Shown here one piece after another: positions 42,600-54,468 of a DNA stretch of 64,000 nt. A program made the position numbers and the translations under genes. Source of the stretch: Torreya grandis (lineage: Eukaryota > Streptophyta > Pinopsida > Cupressales > Taxaceae); assembly GCA_037957365.1 (NCBI GenBank), contig JARHVA010000122.1, positions 1,933,001-1,997,000 on the forward strand. Reading direction: 5' to 3'. Position 1 is the first letter of the stretch, and each line of letters opens with the position of its first letter. Under the pieces are notes generated by a model. That model had not been told where the DNA came from. It did not search any database and worked only from the letters and a program-made list of their open reading frames with translations.

Positions 42600-43700
42600 A
42601 GGAAATAAAATTCCCAAAGGATTGGTTTTCCTTGAGAAAATGTTTGACAAGCACATGTTCATCAAACAACAACAAATGGATTCAAGCTCCTCCCAGGAGT
42701 TTGATCAAATAAATTTGGGTACCAAAGAAAATCCCAAGATGGTGAACATTGAGAAGTGTTTCACTCCGAAGGAGAGACTCAAATTTACTGACCTGCTTCG
42801 CCACTACATGGATGTTTTGGCGTACTCCTACGATGATCTGAAGTCACTCAGGCCTAAAGAAATTCGCCATGAAATTTCTTTTAAGAGTGATTTGGTGCCT
42901 TACAAGTAGAAATCTCGACAGTATAATCCGAAGATATCAGGTACTATTATGTTTGAAATACAAAAAATGCTGAACGCTAGAATAATTTTCCCAATTCATC
43001 GTTCCACATGGATTGCAAACATAGTTCCTATGAGAAAAAAGAATGGCGAAATTCGCTTCTGCGTGGATTTTAGGAATTTGAATCAATCCTCCCTAAAGGA
43101 TAATTACCCTCTACCCAGAAGCGAATTTTAGGAATTTGAATCAATCCTCCCTAAAGGATAATTACCCTCTACCCATCATGGATCAAGTCCTTCAAACAGT
43201 GACTGATTCAGAGATGTTATCAATGCTGGACGACTTTTTGGGGTACAATCAAGTAGAAGTTGGCAAAACAGACCAACATAAGATTGCTTTCACCACACCT
43301 TAGGGCACCTTTGCATATCGAAGAATGCCATTTGACGTGATAAATGCTGGCGCCACTTTTCAGAGAGCAATGGACCTTGCTTTCAAAGATGAAATGGGTA
43401 AGTTCATTGTGGTGTACCTTGATGATTTAACAGTCTTTTCCAAACATCGCCCTGATCATGTGCGCCATTTGCAACAAGTGCTGGAACGATGTCGCCAGAA
43501 TGGGATTTCTCTAAATCCCAAGAAGTCTATTTTTGGGGTAATAGAAGGGAAGCTTCTCGAACACATTGTATCCAGAGAAGGCATAAAGATTGACTCAGAA
43601 AGAGTCAAATCCATTCAGGGGCTTACTCTACCCACAAGTAAGACTGCAGTTCACTCTTTCTTCAGAAAGGTGAATTTTTTACGAAAGTTCATTCATGAGT
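42600..43700 (+). pseudogene. C reverse transcriptase, broken
   Basis: Blocks in order: LRHYMDVLAYSYDDLKSLRP, FEIQKMLNARIIFPIHRSTW, RKKNGEIRFCVDFRNLNQSS, MPFDVINAGATFQRAMDLAF, KFIVVYLDDLTVFSKHRPDH and FFRKVNFLRKFIHEFAEKT. The catalytic YLDD is present. A 58-bp tandem duplication (about 43068-43183) with a length not divisible by three breaks the frame after YPLP. Stops occur at 42907-42909 and near 43300. Confidence 0.87.
43068..43183 (+). repeat. 58-bp tandem duplication inside C RT
   Basis: TTTTAGGAATTTGAATCAAT and the following bases to CTCTACCCA occur at 43068 and again at 43126. The duplication shifts the RT frame. Confidence 0.9.
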
Positions 43701-44593
43701 TCGCCGAGAAGACTCGCCACATTGTGAACATGATGAAGGGAAAGGCCACTTTCAGTTGGACTGAAAAAAACAAATTGGCATTTCGAGACATCAAGACAGC
43801 TATCCCCCATGCCCCAGTTCTGGTTTGTCCAAATTATACCAAAGATTTCACAGTGTACAGTTATGCTTCCGAACGCACACTTTCCGCAATTCTGGTTCAA
43901 CACAACAAAGGTGTGGAATCTCTCATATCTTTCATGAGCTGTCTTCTCAAAGCTCATGAACTGAAATATTTAAATCTGGAGAAGCATGCTTACGCAGTGG
44001 TTAAAGCAGTGAAACATTTCTATTTTTACATCCTGAATTCACACACTACTGCCTTGGTTCTTGATACCACAGTCAAATCCATATTAACTCAGCAGGAGTT
44101 TGGAACCAAAAGGGGCAATTGGATTGCTAAAATCCAGGAGTTTGATCTTGTTATCAAACTAACGAAGCTTGTGCGAGGAAGGGGCCTCTGCCAATTGATT
44201 GCTGACAACATACCGGAAGAAACAAGGCATGAAGAAGCAGAAATTGAAGACACGCCAACAGTCCTCTTTGTCTCCACCACGAATGAGTGGTATTCGAGTA
44301 TTGCTCATTTCTTTACTTATGATGAGTGTTCTGCTCCCCTGTCTCGTAAAGAAAAGAGCACTGTTAAGTTAAAAGCTGCGAATTTTGTCCTGTGGGGCAA
44401 TGCCCTGTATAAGAGGAACCTCGATGGGGTATTCCTTCGCTGCATGGATAAAGCGCAGCAGAACCAACCTCTGGAGTCTTTCCATAATCTGGCCTGTGAA
44501 GGACATTTTTCTGCGCCTGTAACTACCCATAAGATTCTGCAAGTCAGGGATTACTGGCCTACTCTGTTTCAAGATGCGTACAAATGGGTATGA
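43325..44593 (+). CDS. C RT end, degenerate RNase H and integrase zinc domain (422 codons open)
   Basis: The longest open stretch of C. It runs from RT block MPFDVINAGATFQ through YLDD to the RNase H after RT (FTVYSYASERTLSAILVQHN ... LEKHAYAVVKAVKHFYFYIL), where the Asp of the usual YVDAS is replaced by YAS and the domain looks non-catalytic, as in A1. It then enters the integrase zinc domain (SFHNLACEGHFSAPVTTHKI). It ends with TGA in YKWV-x-RCELC (CGA to TGA). Confidence 0.87.
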   Translation: MPFDVINAGATFQRAMDLAFKDEMGKFIVVYLDDLTVFSKHRPDHVRHLQQVLERCRQNGISLNPKKSIFGVIEGKLLEHIVSREGIKIDSERVKSIQGLTLPTSKTAVHSFFRKVNFLRKFIHEFAEKTRHIVNMMKGKATFSWTEKNKLAFRDIKTAIPHAPVLVCPNYTKDFTVYSYASERTLSAILVQHNKGVESLISFMSCLLKAHELKYLNLEKHAYAVVKAVKHFYFYILNSHTTALVLDTTVKSILTQQEFGTKRGNWIAKIQEFDLVIKLTKLVRGRGLCQLIADNIPEETRHEEAEIEDTPTVLFVSTTNEWYSSIAHFFTYDECSAPLSRKEKSTVKLKAANFVLWGNALYKRNLDGVFLRCMDKAQQNQPLESFHNLACEGHFSAPVTTHKILQVRDYWPTLFQDAYKWV

Positions 44594-45542
44594 AGATGTG
44601 AACTATGCCAATAGTTCGTTGGAAGACCCAAATTGGCTGCATTACCTCTCAAGCCAGTGGTAATAGAAGAGCCATTTCAGCAATGGAGAATCGATTTCAT
44701 TGGTGTTGTAAACTTGTCTTCGAGCGCTGGATATGATTATGTCCTCACAGCGACAAATTACTTCACCAAATGGGTGGAAGCTATTCCAGCCAAGCATGCT
44801 ACTTCAGAAGTAGTAAACAATTTCCTCAAGGAAAACATCATTTCTAGGTTTGGGGTCCCAACCAAGATTGTTACTGATAATGCAGCCTGTTTCTCTTCTC
44901 ATGAGATCACTCAGTTCTGTTTTTATTATGGGATTACCCTCTCCCACTCCTCTGATTATTTTTTATAAGGGAATGGCCAAGCAGAATCGAGCAACAAGAA
45001 CATGGTGACCATCATCAGAACGCTGGTAGATGACAACCAACGAACCTGGCATAAAGCATTATTTGATGCTTTATGGGTAGACAGAATTACACCCAAGAGG
45101 GCAATAGATATGTCACCATTCCAACTTTTGTATGGTCTCAATGCAGAGATACCAATCACCCTGGAGTTGCCAGCACTAAAATTGGCAAAGGCGATCGAAG
45201 ATCAGACATATGAAACCTCCATTGACAAGAGGATCATGTGCTTGACTGAGTTAGATGAGCAACGAACTATGGTGGTGGATCAAATTGTTGCGCATCAAAG
45301 TCTAGTGAAGAAGCTCTTTGACCAGAAAGCAAAAACCTGTGATTTCCAGATTGAAGATCAAGTTCTGTTATGGGACAAGAAGAGAACTAAAGAGAATGCA
45401 TGAAAAATTCGATTCCCTATGGAGAGGCCCATTTACTATCCATCAGCTCAATGGTGAAAACAGTTCCCTTATGAAGTATCAAGATGGCATGCCTTTTTCT
45501 CTGCCTCACAATGGGCAGCGTCTGAAGCACTTCAATCCTTGA
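44594..45542 (+). pseudogene. C integrase core and C-terminus
   Basis: The zinc domain is completed by CELC. The core has QQWRIDFIGVVN (first Asp), KIVTDNAACFSS (second Asp) and GNGQAESSNKN (Glu), with 35 residues between the last two (D-D-35-E). A TAA at 44966-44968 sits in YFPQGNGQ (CAA to TAA). A frameshift near 44990, then 45002-45403, encodes ALFDALWVDRITPKRAIDMS and the linker; a second shift near 45400 leads to the end (FDSLWRGPFTIHQLNGENS). Confidence 0.86.
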
Positions 45543-45740
45543 AGTATCAAGTGACATCAGTTGTACATATGTATATTTGTAGTCTTTAGTTCTGTTTTGT
45601 GCTTTTCGTTTTTTGGCGCATTTTTTTTTTTGGTAGCATGACTCCATAGCCCAATGGCATACTTAAAGGCACTGGAGATTCTGGATTCTACTCCCTTCGA
45701 TTGTTTTTACAATCAATGGAAGTTCTCCAACTGGAGCCCA
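45543..45740 (+). other. C untranslated region before the 3' LTR
   Basis: About 200 bases, T-rich at first, ending GGAGCCCACT before the LTR. No clear polypurine tract is visible. Confidence 0.5.
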
Positions 45741-48332
45741 CTTTGTTCCCAAAATCTGTCACTCATTTTTTGGGACAACATATGAACTATTTTGGTCCTG
45801 CAGGCCAAAAATTTTTCTTCCCTTCTCAAAAAATGTTCTGAGTACTCAAATTATTCATTATTCAAGCTTTTTCAGCTAAGGGACTCGTAGGTTCAACAGG
45901 TTCAACAACTTCAACAGGGGAGCTCTCACAAAGGAACAAGTTTCAAACACTTAGGCAATTTCAAAGTTGGTTTAATGGCGAGGTTCAACCAAAAAGATTC
46001 ATCGGTGGGCTTCAAACAAAAGATTGAACCATTGAACCCCGCCTCCACGGGTTCAAAGGTTCAACGACATCGACAGACTTAAAAGAGTTAAGCGCTTCGG
46101 CAAAGTTCAAAGTTCAACCACTTCGACAAGTTCAACGGCTTCAAAAGACTTAAAGAAAAGAAGGCTTCGAAGAAGAAAGATTTAACCCGTTGAACCTTGA
46201 ACGAAAATGGTTCAGAGGTTCAAGGTTCAACGAGTTCAATAAAAGTTCGAAGAGTTGGTTCATTCGAATGGTTCAAAGCGGTTGGTTCAAGCGGTCAATT
46301 GAATGAGCAGAACACAGTATTGAACCAATAAACCGTTGAACCATTGTTGGTTCAATCGGTTGGTTCAAACAGGAAGAACAAAAGGATATCTTTCGGAAAG
46401 ATTTTTTGCAGCAGAATTTCACAAAGAAATCATTCGGACCAAATGTCTGAAGGAATTCCTTCGGACATTTTGTTCGAAGGAAATCTTTCCTCTGTCTTTG
46501 CCGCTTTTTGTCGGGCCTTTCAACATTCCTCTGTCTTTGCCGCTTTTTGTCGGGCCTTTCAACATTCCTTCAGACAAAATGTCCGAAGGAATTTCTTCAG
46601 ACATTTTGTCCGAAGGATTTGAAGAACAAGGCCGCTCGAAGGACCCCGAAGGGCAAGTACCCTTGCGGGCGACTCTTGGCGACCACGAAACGGACCATTC
46701 TCAAAGCCCGAAGGGACATCTTCCCTTCGAGGGGGTTCCAAAGACAGAAAGCCGAAGGAATTTCAAAGATTGAGAGACTTAGAAGAACAAAGGATTCGAA
46801 GAACAAAGAATGAACCATTGAACCGTTGAACCTTGAACCAAAAGAGTTCAAAGTTCAAAGGTTCAACAGAGAAGAAAAAGATCCAGAAATTTCGAAGGAC
46901 CAAAGGATTCTGAAAAAGAGAATGAACCATTGAACCTTGAACCAAAATGGCTCAAAGTTCAAAGGTTCATGGTTCAAAGTGGTTCAAGCGACCAGCGACC
47001 AATGACGTCCCCGCGGATGTCAAATTCAAGGTAATGAAATATCCATTGATTTTCAAATGTGGCGCGGAACCTGAAGAACAAACTCAACGACCAACTAAAG
47101 AAGAAGCCGAAAGAGCCAGCAGAAAGGGAAGAGATAGCCCGAGGGCTCAAATCATGAGGAAGAGACAAAATGCGTTAAGAAAAGAGGGAACGATGCAGAA
47201 AGACCAAAAATATCTGCACAGGAGTTATTCCAGTAGGTGGAACAGTCCACCAAGTAGGCATCTGAGTGCACAAACAAATCAAGGACGCAACCTATTTTTC
47301 TCCATCAAGTAAAGGCGAAGTGGACAGCTGCGCAAATATCAAGAAGAGGACCAGGTGGCCTATACTTTGGAGGAGACATTTCAGATGAATGGACACGCCA
47401 CAGTTAAGGCCGATGCTCTATTTCAGCATGGCCCCTTGACTGAACTGAAAATGCATTCAAGGCATTGAATGCAGCATGGGCCTTTCCATGAAACAAAACG
47501 CCAAGTCTTTCTTCGCTACTGTATATTGTAATCTCTTATTTTATGCAAAAGGGGGATCTCTGTTATAAAAACGAAACTCTGCCCAAATTGAAAGGGGATT
47601 ACTGAGACTTTGAGCTCAAATTGTTAATCATATTTCTTTATTTGAATGAGAAAACAAGTGACCTTTCAGACTTTGTGCTGAAATAACTTGTGTTATTTAG
47701 GAAATTGTTATTATGCTTGTTTCCTGAATGCGCTCGTCCATTTAATTAAATAAACAGAACTAGTAGAAGTAATCAAGGAGGTGCCCTGAAGGCAACTGTG
47801 GAGAGACTGTGTTACCACAATTGTCTTTAGTGTGTGTATTTTCAATTTGTTTCTGTGTAAAGGACCTTGGGACGACTTTGTGCCCCCATTGTCCTTCGTA
47901 TTTCACTCTTTGGCAGCTGAGGTGGAGACTTTGTGCTACACCTCATTCTGCTGGTTACTGCGCCCTGTTCCAGTTACTTATCACTACCAAAAATAATTCC
48001 TGCTGTTCGCTGAAGACCACTTCTGAAAGAAGAGAAGTGCCTTCAGTGTTTTCACCAAAATTTCTCTTTTGTTTGTGAACATCATCTCTGAAAAAAGAGA
48101 GATGGATGGTGTTGTCCTACCCTGAGTGTTATTTTCAGCGTTATCTGTAGTATATATATATATATATATATAGCACCTCATAGTTATAGGGAACCTCCCC
48201 TTGATGAGAGGAGAGATTTGTCCCCTTTTGATGTGGTCGACCTGCACATTTGGCCGATAAATCTCCCTATGCTGTAGTTGAAACAACCTATTTTGCTCAT
48301 CAGTTAGCTGGTGACAAAATATTCACCCAACA
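45741..48332 (+). repeat. C right (3') LTR
   Basis: 2592 bp. The start is mutated (CTTTGTTCCC for TGTTGTTCCC) and the end is ATATTCACCCAACA followed by GGATC. It contains GGTTCAA arrays, TCCGAAGGAA palindromes (46430-46620) including a duplicated segment (CCTCTGTCTTTGCCGCTTTT at about 46489 and 46529), a decayed TATA and a (TA)n tract. Confidence 0.9.
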
Positions 48333-48337
48333 GGATC

Positions 48338-49707
48338 CACATAATTGGACTCAGGTGGTTGATCAACTATATCCTTGTCCTTTTTGGGGATAGGCTCTAT
48401 GCCAAAGTGATAGTTGTAGCTTTCGTATTCTGCTTCAAAGTGTTTGTAGAATTTGTACGACTGCAGGTCACCGAGAAAAGTACCCTCTAACTCAAAATGG
48501 AGAAATTTGATACACTGATGAAGAGTATAAGGTACAACACATTTCATGAATCCATGGTCGTCCAAGAAGCAAATTATAAGATAGTTCTAAATCAAGAACA
48601 TGGCACAAAGTACTATGGGTTAGAGGCCCAACGATAACAAAGAAACAAATGATACCCTGAGATTCCCACTACTCATTATCATACACTTTGACAGTGATGG
48701 TATCTCGCTAAAGATCTGCTACTGTGTAGCCCAAGTGTTTGACCAACTTCAAAGTTACAATATTTACCCTGTCTATGAGGACTCGTTTAACTTTATGCCA
48801 GGAAATAATGGCTTTTATGTAAAGCAGGTTATTATGCAAAGATCCAAAGGATGGCATATTAGTTTGATCAAAGGTGAGTTGTTGGCATGGAGCCAAATGA
48901 CTCACAAGTGTTTGTAATTTATTAGGCGCAATGTCACTTGGAACCTTAGACTGACTTAGAAGTTCATTCAATATGTTCTTGTGGGCATAGATCTAAAATA
49001 GAAATTTGCGCTGGGGTCTTTTGCAGTTGTTCCACAATATCATAAGGTTTGTCATTAATAGGAGCAATTACCTTGGTTTTCTAAGGTGGAGGACCTTGAA
49101 TGGGATTTTTGGAGGAAGAAGGTGTAGGACCTTGAATGGTAACCTTACAGCATCGAGTTGTGATTGCGCAACCTCGAGTCAGTGAAGGGTTACTATAATT
49201 AGAAAAAGGGGTATGAAGGCTTGAAATAGTAACTCTTGGCTATTGAGTGGCTTTTGGGCCATTACGAGCCAAAGGAGGATTACTGGCAAATGGAGGTGTA
49301 GGGCCTAGAATGGACGATGAAGGTCGTCAGGTACTGTTGGAAATTGGCTTAGGATTGATCTTAATAGTAGCAATATGTCCACGTGATGCGACCTACAACA
49401 TTGTAGTTGTAAGGAAAATTTTTATAATTAACTTGATTGGAATGGGTATCTTGACCTTAATTCCGGTTTTACTGATGTCGGTTTGTCTTTGATTCCAATT
49501 ATGAGTTCTATTATGATTCTGATTGTTATTGGCATTATGCTAAAGAAAAGGGTTTTGATAGATACCCAAATCTTGATTAGATGTCGTGGCCACATTATCT
49601 AATGTTATTTCACCACTTTCAAGCATATCTTGAATAAGATGGCGAAGCTGCACACATATGTGAATAGAATGGCCTTTAACCCAATGTTAATCACAAAAGT
49701 TATTCTC
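48338..49707 (-). pseudogene. D: end of gag and degenerate protease
   Basis: The minus strand at 48708-48971 reads LHNNLLYIKAIISWHKVKRV then LIDRVNIVTLKLVKHLG, matching the plant Tat protease except that the active-site Asn/Thr-Gly-Ser is missing (LIDRVN). At 48323-48565, TLHQCIKFLHFELEGTFLGD is the conserved block after the protease. Upstream, near 49640-49700, HWVKGHSIHICVQLRHLIQD is the His/Cys block typical of the end of gag. Several stops separate these blocks. Confidence 0.75.
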
Positions 49708-49712
49708 ATTAT

Positions 49713-52179
49713 TGTTAACCATTTTGGTCCTGCAGGCCAAAATCGGTCCCCCCTTTTCCCCTGCTGTTCTGAGCCAGTACAAATTTGATTCTTTTTGCAC
49801 GAGTCTTGTTTTCTACGAACTTTGCAGGCGTTTCTATGGACTGTGCAGGCGTTTCTACGAACTCTGCAGGCTGTTTCTACAGACTCTGCAGGAAGTTTTC
49901 TACGGACTCTGTAGGAAATTTTCTATGGACTCTACAGGCAAGAAACAGGTTCCTAACACTTAGACGCAAAATGGACCATTCCAAGTTCAAGTGCTTGGTT
50001 CAAGCAGTTGGTTCACTCAGTCGGTTCAACGGGTTGGTTCAAGCAGTCGGTTCAAGCACTCGGTTCAACGGGTTGGTTCACCCAGTTGGTTCAATGCCTT
50101 GGTTCGACGACTTGGTCTTTCCAAGAGTTAGCAACTTTGAACCGTTGAACCATTGAACCAGTTCAATCGATTGGTTCAATGCTTTGGTTCATCGCTTTGG
50201 TTCAATGCCTTGGTCCAAATGTTCGGTTCAATGCCTTGGTCCAAGTGTTCGGTTCAATGCCTTCGTCCAAGTGTTTGGTTCAATGCCTTGGTTCAACGGC
50301 AAGGTTCAACAGCAAGGTTCATCGGCAAAGTTCAACGGCGAGGTTCAATCAAATGGTTCATCGGCTTGGTTCAAAGGCTTGTTTCATTTGGACGGTTCAA
50401 GTCAAAGGGTTCAACCAGAAGGTTCAAGAGACTCTCCCGAAGGACCAGTGCCCTTGCGGAGGGCAGTCAAACATAAAAGGAACCATTCAAGTGCCTTGCG
50501 GAGGGCAAGGAACACTTAAAAAGACCAAAAAGTGAACAAGGCCGAAAAGGTAAGTTTTCTTCGGAGTTTTGTTCAAGGCAAAGGACGAGAATTTCTTCGG
50601 ACAAAATGTCCGAAGAAATCCTTCGAAAAAAATTCCGCGGAAATGAAAAGACTGAGGCAAAAGCAAGAAGCGATTTCTTTCGGACTTTTGCCTGAAGGAA
50701 TTCCTTCGGACAAAAAGTCCGAAGAAATTCGGGAAAAGCCGCAAGAGAAAAACCCAAAGAAATTCCGAAGGTCAAAGGCAACGATCAAGACAATTCTTGC
50801 GGACATTTTGTCTGCGGGAAACATGGCCGAAACAAAAGCCCAACTAGAGAAAAGCCGAAGGAAAGGAAAAGGCCGAGGAAATTCAAAGGGGTGACGGGCC
50901 CGAAGACATCAAAATCAAGCACGCCGAACTAGCTGTTGGAGGTTCAAACGCCCAGTGATGGGTGCACAAACGTTAAATTTAAGGCAGTGAAATAGCCGTT
51001 GATTTTGAAAAGCTTAAAGAAGAGCCCAAGGAACTCAGCGACCCGCCACGAAGATAGCCCCGAGGGCCGAAGGAGACAGAGAAGACAAAAAACAGGAAGA
51101 GACAGTGCAGAAACGGACAAAACAACTCAGGTGGCAAAAGGGGAAGGAGTTACTCCAGCGATTGGAATAGTCCCTGCCAAGTGGTCATCAAGGGACGTGA
51201 ACAGTGAACGACATGCCCTGTTTTCTCCACTTTGCATTTATAAGCAGACAAACCGCGTGTATATCTGAAGGGAGCAGTCTGTTTGCAGAAAAGAGGCGCA
51301 GCCCATGCTTTCACATTAATGTTTGAATGCCAAAATCAAAGTAGGAGCCGACACAGCATTATCTATCAAGCGGCTTCCTCTTCCCAATGCTCTCAACACA
51401 CATGGGCCACTTGTAAGAAGGGCGCCAAAGTCTTTTCTAGAAAGCGCCTTTACTTCTTCTCTCTATATATTGTAAACTTCTTATTTTGAGAAGGGGGGAT
51501 CCTCTTACCCTGTAAGGCAAAGCTCTGCCCAAAAAATCTCTGGGTTTGTAAGGCAGAACTCTGCCGGATTTTACTTTGAATCAAGACATAGCATTTTTAC
51601 CTCCATTCTGAGTTTGCACTTTCAGATGTGTCTATGCCTTTGTTCTGTGTTAAGTCATTTTCTTTTATGCTTTCGCAGGATGATTTCAACATGTCCAGTG
51701 CATTGTGAAGTTTCTTCTTCTGCAGGTCTGCCAAAAGTGTCTCCAGCAGGAATATAGGCACATGTGAACAGGCTGCCATAAAGTGTCCTAGAACACCTCT
51801 GGTAGTTGTTCCTCCCTGTATCTCTACGGACCCCTGACTCACTGACACAGAAGAGTTTCTCACATCAGATGAAGTGTATGTTAGCTTGTTCTTGGTGAAA
51901 AGCGTATGTTCGAGCTAGGTAGATCAAACTTTTTTGGTGTATCACCTTTTAATTTAGGTTTAGGTTCTGCTTTTCAGTAATCCTTCTCCCTTTTCACCCC
52001 CCCCATTGTTAGTAGTAGAAAATCCAGGACCTAAAAGATACATCAAAGGGAGCTAGCCCTTATCTAGAGACTCTCCCCCAAGTTTTGCTAGGCCCACAGG
52101 CAAGAGGGGAGTTTCCATTGTTGCGTGTGGAAGGCAGGAACTCAGCCTCCTGTCGAGGGTGCAATCCACTGCATCAACA
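49713..52179 (+). repeat. A4 5' LTR
   Basis: Starts TGTTAACCATTTTGGTCC, with the palindrome ATTTTGGTCCTGCAGGCCAA at 49721. Then come GTTTCTACGAACTCTGCAGG-type 20-21 bp units (about 49808-49940), a GGTTCAA array (49988-50430), CCCTTGCGGAGGGCA motifs (50449-50510), TTCGGACAAAATGTCCGAAG palindromes (50595-50725), TATA (51462) and U5 ending CACTGCATCAACA. Confidence 0.92.
51461..51475 (+). promoter_or_regulatory. A4 5' LTR TATA-like core promoter
   Basis: CTCTATATATTGTAA in sense, followed downstream by two copies of GTAAGGCARARCTCTGCC (about 51508 and 51549). The same site in the 3' LTR is at about 56119-56131. Confidence 0.6.
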
Positions 52180-52203
52180 GTTTTTGGCACGCCCAGTGGG
52201 ACC
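52180..52203 (+). other. A4 putative primer-binding region
   Basis: GTTTTTGGCACGCCCAGTGG begins directly after the 5' LTR; the motif is conserved in A1-A4. Confidence 0.68.
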
Positions 52204-52368
52204 AACTAGGACAAGTTTTGTCCAAAGAGTTGAAGAATTTTGGTGTGTTCTTCAACCAACCAACCTTTGGAGGCTTTTTTTTTTTTTTATCAACACCAAT
52301 GGCGACTCCGAGTTGAATCAACTGGTTAAGCAGTCCAGGTGCCATCAAGAAATCTCTTTTTTTTTTGT

Positions 52369-54232
52369 ATGTATAATTCCATCACCCAGAATCATGGGCC
52401 TTGTATTCCTTCATATGGTTTTGATCAAGCTCAGACTATTCATGGAATCGCCTCAAGCAGCTCTCCTAGTTGCCCTTCAACAATAAGGGAAGTAGCACTA
52501 GAGTTTGAGAAGTAGGTGATGGAGATAGACAGATCGGATGAGCAGTATAGATATCAGAGAGCGCTGATGTACAAAGAGGAGTGTTTGTTCAGGCAAGCTC
52601 AGGGCTTGCAATCCATGGAGGAGGAGGTAGCAAAATGGAAGAGTCCATTCATTCAAGGCAGTCAGGTTTCTGTGCCCCCTCCTATTCTAAAGAAAGCCCC
52701 CTCTTGTACACCAAATCCTTTCTATTAGATAGCACTTGCTCACTCTAGCTCATCTGATGCATCAATCAATCTTGCTCTTAACCCCATGCACCTAGCCTTC
52801 AAACATCAAAGGGAACTAGAGCAACCCCCATGGAGATGAATCTTCTCAATTCCTTAGATTGTGAATCTTCCTTTGGAGGGAACATCATGAATCAGCACAT
52901 CTCTCTTGAAGCAGCTCTTCCTGTACATCAACAGACCCTCCCTAGTCTTCCTCAACTTCCTCAGGTCTCTCAACGTGATGGCAAGATCCTGAGTTGGAAG
53001 CAAACAGTGGAATCATGAGGCAAGAAGCAGGACAAGAAAGGTTTTGCTCAAAACCTTGAAGAAGACAAAGCTGCTCCTACTCATCATGATGATGTTGGTG
53101 ACCTCCAAGAAAGGCTTTTTCAAGAAGACATAGCCAGGAGAATTGCAGAGTTGGAATCCATAGTGAGATTCCTCAGCCAACGTGTGATGGACGCAGCAGT
53201 TTTCATGTCTGAACACACCCATCTACACACCTCCAAGAGAGCTATCAGGCCACATCTGATATAGATGAAGTGCTTTCCAAATGGAAAGAGGAGAATCATT
53301 CGATTCTAGCTCAAGGACTACCTCCTCTTCCACATGGTTTTAATCATCAGCCTTCCACTTCATCCCTTCTCAAGGAGGAACTTGTTTTGCAGGAGGCGAG
53401 TGAGGAAGAAAAAATCCAATTTGCAGTTTCCCAAGAGGCTATCATGGATGTCAAAGAAGATGAAATCATCATGGAGGCTCCTTCGGAAGACATCATCGAC
53501 AATGGAGAAGACACATGGCATGCATACATGCAGATGTTCCAGCAATACGAAGATGAATGTAAGCATGGTGAGCTCTCTCCTTTGTTTGATGAACTTCCTT
53601 GTTGCTTCGATGAGGAGGATGACTATGCCGAGGAGCCTAAATTGGAGGAGGATCAAATGGATGTCTTTGAACAACTAGAAACTCTGATCCTTGAGCAAGA
53701 AAAGTAGAGGCCTGTCCATCTTGAGGACAGCCTTGAAGAAGAGAGCTTTGAACAAAAAGGTGATGTTCTGTGGGATGAGCAATCAATTTGTGATTCCATT
53801 TCAGACATCACAACAGTCACCCTTTTTCAAGAAAGCCATGAGGGAGCAGAAGATGAGTTTGATAGGGTCTTCAATGAAGCAGAAGGAAACGAGTCAGACC
53901 ATGGTGCACTGCAAAGGAGCTATGCAGATCAAGGGGCTTATGGTGATGAGCCAACAGCCATTGATTTCTTGATGAAACACACCAGCATGAAGAGCCAGCA
54001 TTCAACAAGCTTCCAAGAACAAGAAGAGTACATATATGTTGGAAGCACGTTTGACTCTGATCCACTCGGATGCAAGCCAATCGAGGTGGCAGGCAAGAGG
54101 AGTAGGTCACCAAGACTTCATTCCATTCAGCAACTTGTCTGGCACCATAAGTTTCCTTGCCATGAAGGAGACTTGAGAAGTTTTCCCTTTGATCTAGGAG
54201 GGAAGCAAATATACCTGGTTAGCTGTACATAG
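52369..54232 (+). pseudogene. A4 conserved acidic ORF, broken (unknown function)
   Basis: Starts MYNSITQNHGPCIPSYGFDQ at 52369. The N-terminal third contains a helical-looking block (EIDRSDEQYRYQRALMYKEE then CLFRQAQGLQSMEEEVAKWK) shared with A2 and missing in A3. The middle and end carry LPPLPHGF, the acidic runs (DEEDDYAEEPKLEEDQMDVF) and the tail FPFDLGGKQIYLVSCT. Stops are TAG at 52513-52515 and 52726-52728 (CAG to TAG), TGA at 53016-53018 (TGG to TGA) and TAG at 53705-53707. Frameshifts fall in a C run near 52825 and near 53230. The full-length product would be about 620 residues. No known domain is visible. Confidence 0.82.
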
Positions 54233-54439
54233 TAGTTTGCTTTCAGTTTCTTTTCCTGTTTTTCCTAAGTGCAGTTTGCACAAGTAGTGTTTTTAGCCTT
54301 GTGTGTATTTTCCTTTGTGTGTGGGGTAAAAGCTTCATGTTTGATTTTTGGATCTCTCAAGGTTGTTGCTAACTCTTTTAAAGCTACATCTCGACTCCGT
54401 GCCCAATGGATTTTAAGGCAACTGGTTTCTAAGCATAGC

Positions 54440-54468
54440 AGGTATGCTTCCCCTAGGAGTCGCCAATT
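54440..54468. other. A4 inner 3' end: PBS-like motif on the opposite strand
   Basis: CCCCTAGGAGTCGCCAATTT stands just before the 3' LTR. Its complement, AAATTGGCGACTCCTAGGGG, is the motif described at 11866. Confidence 0.6.

Larger units (their letters stand above)
30036..48332 (+). mobile_element. Element C: Tat-like Ty3/gypsy retrotransposon, TSD GGATC
   Basis: Left LTR is 30036-32231 plus 38933-39283 (split by A3); internal region 39284-45740; right LTR 45741-48332. The TSD GGATC is at 30031-30035 and 48333-48337. Without A3 the length is about 11.6 kb. Sense is plus. Domain order is gag, protease, RNase H, RT, degenerate RNase H, integrase, as in A1. There are numerous stops and frameshifts, so the copy is dead, although every domain can be read. 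Confidence 0.92.

Noticed and set aside
49988..50430. Possible CRISPR-like array
   Set aside because: The 7-mer repeats occur in both orientations with irregular spacers and lie in plant LTRs; there are no constant repeats of 25-40 bases.
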